A DNA stretch of 33,576 bases, taken from positions 1 through 33,576 of the forward strand of contig CAJXLE010000008.1 in assembly GCA_913055895.1 (NCBI GenBank). Direction: 5' to 3'. This stretch comes from an uncultured Bacteroidota bacterium. Lineage in GTDB: Bacteria; Bacteroidota; Bacteroidia; Bacteroidales; UBA12077. Under the pieces are notes generated by a model that did not search any database, was not told the DNA's origin, and saw nothing but the letters and a program-made list of their open reading frames with translations. Shown one piece after another: positions 28,364 to 33,576 of the stretch. A program made the translations under genes and the position numbers. Each line of letters opens with the position of its first letter. Positions within the stretch are counted from its first letter, which is position 1.

Positions 28364-30682
28364 ATGAATAAATATTTAAAACATGATGGATGGAAGATCA
28401 TAGAAGATGGGTTCATTCCCGCCAACAACAGGGCGTCTGAGAGTATCTTCAGCCTTGGCAACGGGCGGATGGGACAAAGGGCCAATTTCGAAGAAGGTTA
28501 TTCGGGCGACTCCCTGTTGGGAAATTACATTGGAGGCATCTACTATCCCGACAAAACCAAGGTGGGATGGTGGAAAAACGGGTACCCCGAGTATTATGCC
28601 AAAGTGCTGAATGCCCCCAACTGGATAGGCATCAGGATAAAAGTTGATGGACATGATCTCGACCTGGCCCAGTGTGGTGTGATGGATTTCGTGCGCATTC
28701 TAAACATGCACCAGGGATACCTGGAGAGAAGCTTCCGGGCCGTGCTGCCGGGAAACAAGATCGTTCAGGTCAGGGCCCTTCGTTTCCTGAGCATTGTCGA
28801 CGATGAGACGGGGAATATACGCTATGAGATCACTCCCGAAAATTTTTCCGGGGAATTTGAGGTGACACCCGACCTCGATGCCGACATCATGAATGAGGAT
28901 GCCAACTACAAAGAGAAATTTTGGGACGAAGTGGATAAAAACTCCTCGGATGCCAACAGGGCCACACTGACTGCCAAAACCAAGAAGCTCGATTTCAGGG
29001 TCTGCCTGGGCATGGATTTCAGCCTCCACCTGAATGGTGAAAAGCTGGATCCAGATACCGAGTTGGTTGAGAAAACCAAATACATTGCCCGCAAGACAAA
29101 GGTGAACGTAGGGCAGGGCGATCAGTTCACAATATATAAGCATGCCGCCATTGTCACCTCACTGAACCATGAAAAAGAAAGCCTGCCCGAGGCCGCGGAA
29201 AAACAACTCAACCGTGCCGTTGGCAAAGGTTTCGAGCAAATGCTCCGCGAGCAGGCCGAAGCATGGGAGAAAAAATGGGAAGACAGCGATATTGTTATTG
29301 AAGGCGACCTGGCAGCGCAACAGGGCATACGCTTCAACATCTTCCAGCTGAACCAAACCTATACCGGCGAAGACGAACGACTGAACATAGGACCGAAAGG
29401 TTTCACAGGCGAGAAGTATGGAGGCAGCACCTACTGGGATACCGAAGCCTACTGCCTGCCTTTCTACCTGCGCACATCCGATCCGTCGGTACCGAGAAAC
29501 CTGCTGCTCTACCGCTACAAGCACCTGCACAAGGCCATTGAGAATGCCGAGAAGCTTGGCTTTACCAACGGTGCAGCCCTCTACCCCATGGTCACCATGA
29601 ACGGTGAAGAATCACACAACGAGTGGGAAATTACCTTTGAAGAGATACACCGCAACGGGGCCATCGCCTATGCCATATTCAACTACATCCGTTATACGGG
29701 CGACGAGCAGTACCTTTTCGATTACGGACTGGAAGTGCTGATCAGCATTTCCCGCTTCTGGCGGCAGCGGGTCAACTGGTCGGAACCCAAACAAAAATAC
29801 GTCATGCTGGGTGTCACCGGTCCGAACGAATACGAAAACAACGTCCACAACAACTGGTACACCAACCTGATTGCCAGCTGGACGATGGAATACACCATGT
29901 ATGTCATCGACAAGATCAACAGGAAAGCTCCGGAAAAATACCAGAAAGTGGTTGACAAGCTGGGATTCAACGACATAACCGAGACCAATGCCTGGCGGGA
30001 GATCATCGAAAACCTCTATTTCCCCTACGACCCCGAAAGAGGCATTTACCTTCAGCAGGAAGGTTACCTGGATAAAGAACAGATGACCATCCACGACCTG
30101 AAGCCCGGTGAGCGGCCGCTGAACCAGACCTGGTCGTGGGACCGCATACTGCGATCCTGCTTCATCAAGCAGGCCGACGTGCTGCAGGGATTGTATTTCC
30201 TTGAAGACAACTACAACCTGGAGACGATCCGGAAGAATTACGATTTCTATGAACCCCGCACGGTGCATGAATCATCCCTGTCACCATGCGTTCACGCCAT
30301 ACTGGCTTCCAAGCTGGGATATAAAGAGAAGGCCTACAACCTTTACGTACGAACGGCCCGGCTCGACCTGGACGATTACAACAACGAGGTAGCCGAAGGT
30401 TGCCACGTCACCAGCATGGCTGGAACATACATGAGCATTGTGGAAGGCTTTGGAGGCATGCGGATACAGGACGGGGAACTGCATTTCAACCCGTTCATAC
30501 CCGAACAGTGGAACCTCTACTCCTTTATTGTCAAGTTCAGGGGCCGGCAGATCAAACTGGAGGTGGACAAAGACAAAGCCCGCATATACAACCAGTCGGG
30601 CCAACCCATCTCCCTCTACCTGTTTGGAGAAAAGCACACCCTTTCGCAGGAGGAACATTGCGAGGCCCCACATGAAAGCTGA
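28364..30682 (+). CDS. GH65 glycoside phosphorylase (maltose phosphorylase-like)
   Basis: Catalytic region NGEESHNEWEITFEEIHRNGAIAYAI; MLGVTGPNEYENNVHNNWYTN; KQADVLQGLYFLEDNY. Confidence 0.94.
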   Translation: MNKYLKHDGWKIIEDGFIPANNRASESIFSLGNGRMGQRANFEEGYSGDSLLGNYIGGIYYPDKTKVGWWKNGYPEYYAKVLNAPNWIGIRIKVDGHDLDLAQCGVMDFVRILNMHQGYLERSFRAVLPGNKIVQVRALRFLSIVDDETGNIRYEITPENFSGEFEVTPDLDADIMNEDANYKEKFWDEVDKNSSDANRATLTAKTKKLDFRVCLGMDFSLHLNGEKLDPDTELVEKTKYIARKTKVNVGQGDQFTIYKHAAIVTSLNHEKESLPEAAEKQLNRAVGKGFEQMLREQAEAWEKKWEDSDIVIEGDLAAQQGIRFNIFQLNQTYTGEDERLNIGPKGFTGEKYGGSTYWDTEAYCLPFYLRTSDPSVPRNLLLYRYKHLHKAIENAEKLGFTNGAALYPMVTMNGEESHNEWEITFEEIHRNGAIAYAIFNYIRYTGDEQYLFDYGLEVLISISRFWRQRVNWSEPKQKYVMLGVTGPNEYENNVHNNWYTNLIASWTMEYTMYVIDKINRKAPEKYQKVVDKLGFNDITETNAWREIIENLYFPYDPERGIYLQQEGYLDKEQMTIHDLKPGERPLNQTWSWDRILRSCFIKQADVLQGLYFLEDNYNLETIRKNYDFYEPRTVHESSLSPCVHAILASKLGYKEKAYNLYVRTARLDLDDYNNEVAEGCHVTSMAGTYMSIVEGFGGMRIQDGELHFNPFIPEQWNLYSFIVKFRGRQIKLEVDKDKARIYNQSGQPISLYLFGEKHTLSQEEHCEAPHES

Positions 30683-30738
30683 CAGGCTGCAGAGAGCATA
30701 TATGCTTTCAGGTGAGGGGCCAGGTGACAAATTTTAAG

Positions 30739-30778
30739 AACAAAAAAAAGAGGGTTTTTCCAGCCCTCTTTTTTTGTT
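30739..30778. terminator. Bidirectional intrinsic terminator AACAAAAAAAAGAGGG-tttttccag-CCCTCTTTTTTTGTT
   Basis: Stem flanked by A-tract and T-tract (one-base bulge), between convergent GH65 and pfkA. Confidence 0.85.
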
Positions 30779-30826
30779 TTTAGATGAAAATGTTTCCCGA
30801 AGCTTTTGCCATCCGGAGTTGAAGCA

Positions 30827-31921
30827 TTAATTGCCGAAGCTGATGCCCACTCCCCTGGCGTTCTTGATCAGGTCGGAATCCTGGCTTACATAATTGTGCT
30901 GGCTAATGGCATCCTTCAGTGGCACCGATGTGATGTGGGGATGCTGATAGGAGACCATCTCTCCGAAACGGTCTTCCAGGACCATCTCAAAGGCTCGTAC
31001 GCCAAACTGGGTGGCCAGCACACGGTCGTATGCCAGGGGCACACCACCACGCTGCAGGTGTCCCAATACGGTGCTTCGGATGTCGTAGGGGCAGCCTGCG
31101 TCTTTGAGTTCGTCCACCAGGCGGGCGGCAGCACCACTGTACTTGACATTGCCCCGTCCAACTTCGCCGGTATCTTCGGTAGATGTTACGCCTTCCTGCT
31201 GATGCGCTCCCTCGGCAATGACAATGATCACAAAGCCGCGGTCTTTTCTAAACCTTGAATTGATCCGTTCCATCACCTTGTCGATGTCGTAAGGGATCTC
31301 GGGCAACAGGCATATCTCGGCACCACCGGCCACCGATGCATTCAAGGCAATCCAGCCTGAATCGCGGCCCATGACTTCAAGGACAAATACACGGTTGTGA
31401 CTGGCAGCGGTGGTCACCAGCTTATCAACCGATTCGGTGGCTATTTGTACGGCTGTCTGGTAACCAAAGGTCGAATCCGTGGCCGAAAGGTCGTTGTCGA
31501 TGGTTTTGGGTACGCCAATCACATTAAGCCCTTTCTCATAAAGGGACTGAGAAATTCTCTGCGATCCATCACCTCCTATATTGATTACCGCATCGACACC
31601 CATATATTGTAGTTTGCGTACCATTTCATCCGAACGGTCAACAGCACCCCAGGTACCATCCTTGTTCTTCACTGGCCATGAAAAAGGACCACCCTTGTTG
31701 GTTGTCTCCAGTATGGTTCCTCCCTGGAAATGAATCCCGGAAACCGTATTCTCATCCAGTACCTTGATCTCACTAGGCTCCCACAGGATACCATTAAAAG
31801 CCTGCACGCTGCCTAATACTTCCCAGTCTCTTTCCTGTGAGGCTCTCTTAACAACAGCTCGAATAACTGCGTTAAGACCTGGGCAATCACCTCCTGCAGT
31901 GGCTAATAATACTCTGTTCAT
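30827..31921 (-). CDS. pfkA: 6-phosphofructokinase
   Basis: LLATAGGDCPGLNAVIRAVV, NIGGDGSQ, GVPKTIDNDLSATDSTFGYQTA, EVMGRDSGWIAL, HLQRGGVPLAYDRVLA. Confidence 0.95.
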   Translation of the reverse strand: MNRVLLATAGGDCPGLNAVIRAVVKRASQERDWEVLGSVQAFNGILWEPSEIKVLDENTVSGIHFQGGTILETTNKGGPFSWPVKNKDGTWGAVDRSDEMVRKLQYMGVDAVINIGGDGSQRISQSLYEKGLNVIGVPKTIDNDLSATDSTFGYQTAVQIATESVDKLVTTAASHNRVFVLEVMGRDSGWIALNASVAGGAEICLLPEIPYDIDKVMERINSRFRKDRGFVIIVIAEGAHQQEGVTSTEDTGEVGRGNVKYSGAAARLVDELKDAGCPYDIRSTVLGHLQRGGVPLAYDRVLATQFGVRAFEMVLEDRFGEMVSYQHPHITSVPLKDAISQHNYVSQDSDLIKNARGVGISFGN

Positions 31922-32134
31922 AGATATTCCTTTTAATTAGTCTTAATTAATTTCGATTCAACATTCTAAAGTCGAAACAAAAGTAAAAAATATATGATTT
32001 GATCCTAAAACATATGAAAAAAAACGCAAAATCTTTTGGCAACAGGCAGATTTGAATTATTTTAAGGTCTCCGTATTGCATCATTTTCATGGACAACACC
32101 AACCTATTTAATTGATTATCAAAGCACATTACTT

Positions 32135-33553
32135 ATGAAAAAAGAAACAGCAACACTTATGCGCATACAGACCCTCACGTGGATGACAGCAGTGGGCCTG
32201 TTGCTGTCGGTAACTGCCTGCCAGCAGAGCAGCAACAAAGCAACCAGTGAAGAAAAAAAGCTTCCCAAAGACACCATCACCCAGATCAGCCATCCTGAAT
32301 GGAGCAAGGATGCCAACATTTATGAGGTGAACATACGACAGTACACAGAGGAAGGAACTTTCAATGCCTTCGCTGGTCACCTGCCCCGACTGAAGGAGCT
32401 GGGTGTCGACATCCTCTGGCTCATGCCCATCCATCCCATCGGTGAGAAAAACCGCAAGGGCAAACTGGGCAGCTACTATTCCGTGAAGGATTATTATGGC
32501 ATCAATCCCCGTTTCGGCGACATGGAAGACTTCAAAAACCTGGTGGACAAAGCCCACCAGATGGACATGAAGGTCATACTTGACTGGGTGGCCAACCACA
32601 CTGCCTGGGACAACACCCTGATCGAGAAGCATCCCGAATGGTACCTGAAGGATTCCACCGGCAACATCAGGCCACCGGTGGAAGACTGGTCGGACGTGGC
32701 AGGACTGGACTACGGGAAAAAAGCTGTCCGCGATTACATGGTCGAGGCCATGAAATACTGGGTAGAGGAAGCCAACATCGACGGGTACCGCTGCGATGTG
32801 GCACACATGATCCCTGTGGAGTTCTGGAGCCGGGTACACCGGGAACTGGACCAGGTAAAGGATGTCTTCATGCTGGCCGAAGCGGAAGGTCCCAAATACC
32901 ACAAGGCCTTCGACATGTCGTACGCCTGGGAACTGCACCACCTGATGAACCAGGTGGCCAAAGGCGAAGAGGAAGTCACCGTCCTGACCGATTACCTGGA
33001 GCGGGAAAAGAAAAACTACCCCGACAACGCCTACAGGATGAACTTTACTTCCAACCACGATGAGAACAGCTGGAACGGTACGGTCTACGAACGTATGGGC
33101 GAAGGTGCCAAAACTTTCACCGTCTTCACCTACACCTTCCCGGGTATGCCACTGATATACAGCGGACAGGAAGCCTGCCTGGACAAACGCCTGGAATTCT
33201 TTAAAAAAGATCCCATCAACTGGAACAAGGATTGCGGGATGGATGAGTTCTACACCAGGCTGAACGAGTTAAAGAAAGACAACGAACCACTCTGGAATGG
33301 CATATACGGCGGTAGAACCACCCATATCAGCACCGACAAGCCCCAGGATGTATTTGCATTCATCCGTGAGCAAGATGATAAACGAGCGGTTGTCGTCCTC
33401 AACTTTTCAGACCAAAAACTTTCTGTACAGCTAAACGGCGATGCCTACACCGGCACTTACCAAAGCGTCTTCTCCGAGAGCAAGCCAACATTCAAAGCCA
33501 ACCACACCCTGAATCTCCAACCCTGGGATTACAAGGTGTACATGGAAAATTAA
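32135..33553 (+). CDS. GH13 alpha-amylase family lipoprotein
   Basis: Lipobox LLSVTACQQ; GVDILWLMPIHPIG, VILDWVANHTAWD, nucleophile region DGYRCDVAH, acid/base region FMLAEAEG, FTSNHDENSWNGT. A second possible start is at 32159. Confidence 0.93.
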   Translation: MKKETATLMRIQTLTWMTAVGLLLSVTACQQSSNKATSEEKKLPKDTITQISHPEWSKDANIYEVNIRQYTEEGTFNAFAGHLPRLKELGVDILWLMPIHPIGEKNRKGKLGSYYSVKDYYGINPRFGDMEDFKNLVDKAHQMDMKVILDWVANHTAWDNTLIEKHPEWYLKDSTGNIRPPVEDWSDVAGLDYGKKAVRDYMVEAMKYWVEEANIDGYRCDVAHMIPVEFWSRVHRELDQVKDVFMLAEAEGPKYHKAFDMSYAWELHHLMNQVAKGEEEVTVLTDYLEREKKNYPDNAYRMNFTSNHDENSWNGTVYERMGEGAKTFTVFTYTFPGMPLIYSGQEACLDKRLEFFKKDPINWNKDCGMDEFYTRLNELKKDNEPLWNGIYGGRTTHISTDKPQDVFAFIREQDDKRAVVVLNFSDQKLSVQLNGDAYTGTYQSVFSESKPTFKANHTLNLQPWDYKVYMEN

Positions 33554-33576
33554 ACCAAACCCCCGTTCATAATACC

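Noticed and set aside
32129-33058. 309-aa minus-strand ORF
   Set aside because: Antisense to the GH13 gene, whose catalytic motifs are unambiguous.

Overview
The window reads as an ordinary Bacteroidota chromosome segment (inferred from T9SS/gliding genes, TAnnTTTG-type -7 promoter elements and gene content). I support about 22 protein-coding genes: an edge-truncated M1-like peptidase, a TrmN6-like tRNA methyltransferase, a nucleoside-hydrolase-like exported protein, MsrB, MutS, a saccharopine dehydrogenase-like protein, gamma-carbonic anhydrase, a thioredoxin-like protein, a CoA-binding protein, IspF, a type IX secretion block (PorV, PorU, PorP/SprF-like, GldJ), MurF, a YjjG-like HAD phosphatase, DnaB, IspE, a small lipoprotein, a stand-alone response regulator, a small membrane protein, and a maltose/maltodextrin locus (SLC45-like MFS transporter, beta-phosphoglucomutase, GH65 phosphorylase, convergent PfkA, GH13 lipoprotein). 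I recognised no rRNA, tRNA, CRISPR array or transposase. The main points for follow-up are: (i) a nucleoside-hydrolase-like protein with a C-terminal region resembling a degenerate FmdE domain and non-canonical active-site motifs; (ii) three unrelated-sequence but similarly built intergenic short-period tandem arrays, two octameric and one hexamer-based with a 51-bp higher-order unit; (iii) an MFS transporter with a hydrophilic insertion of about 85 aa; (iv) a PFK with the hybrid Gly/Lys specificity signature; (v) a LacI-type palindrome upstream of the maltose locus; (vi) an 18-bp perfect palindrome between dnaB and ispE; (vii) a terminator-like hairpin directly before murF. All family assignments come from reading motifs by eye; no searches were run.
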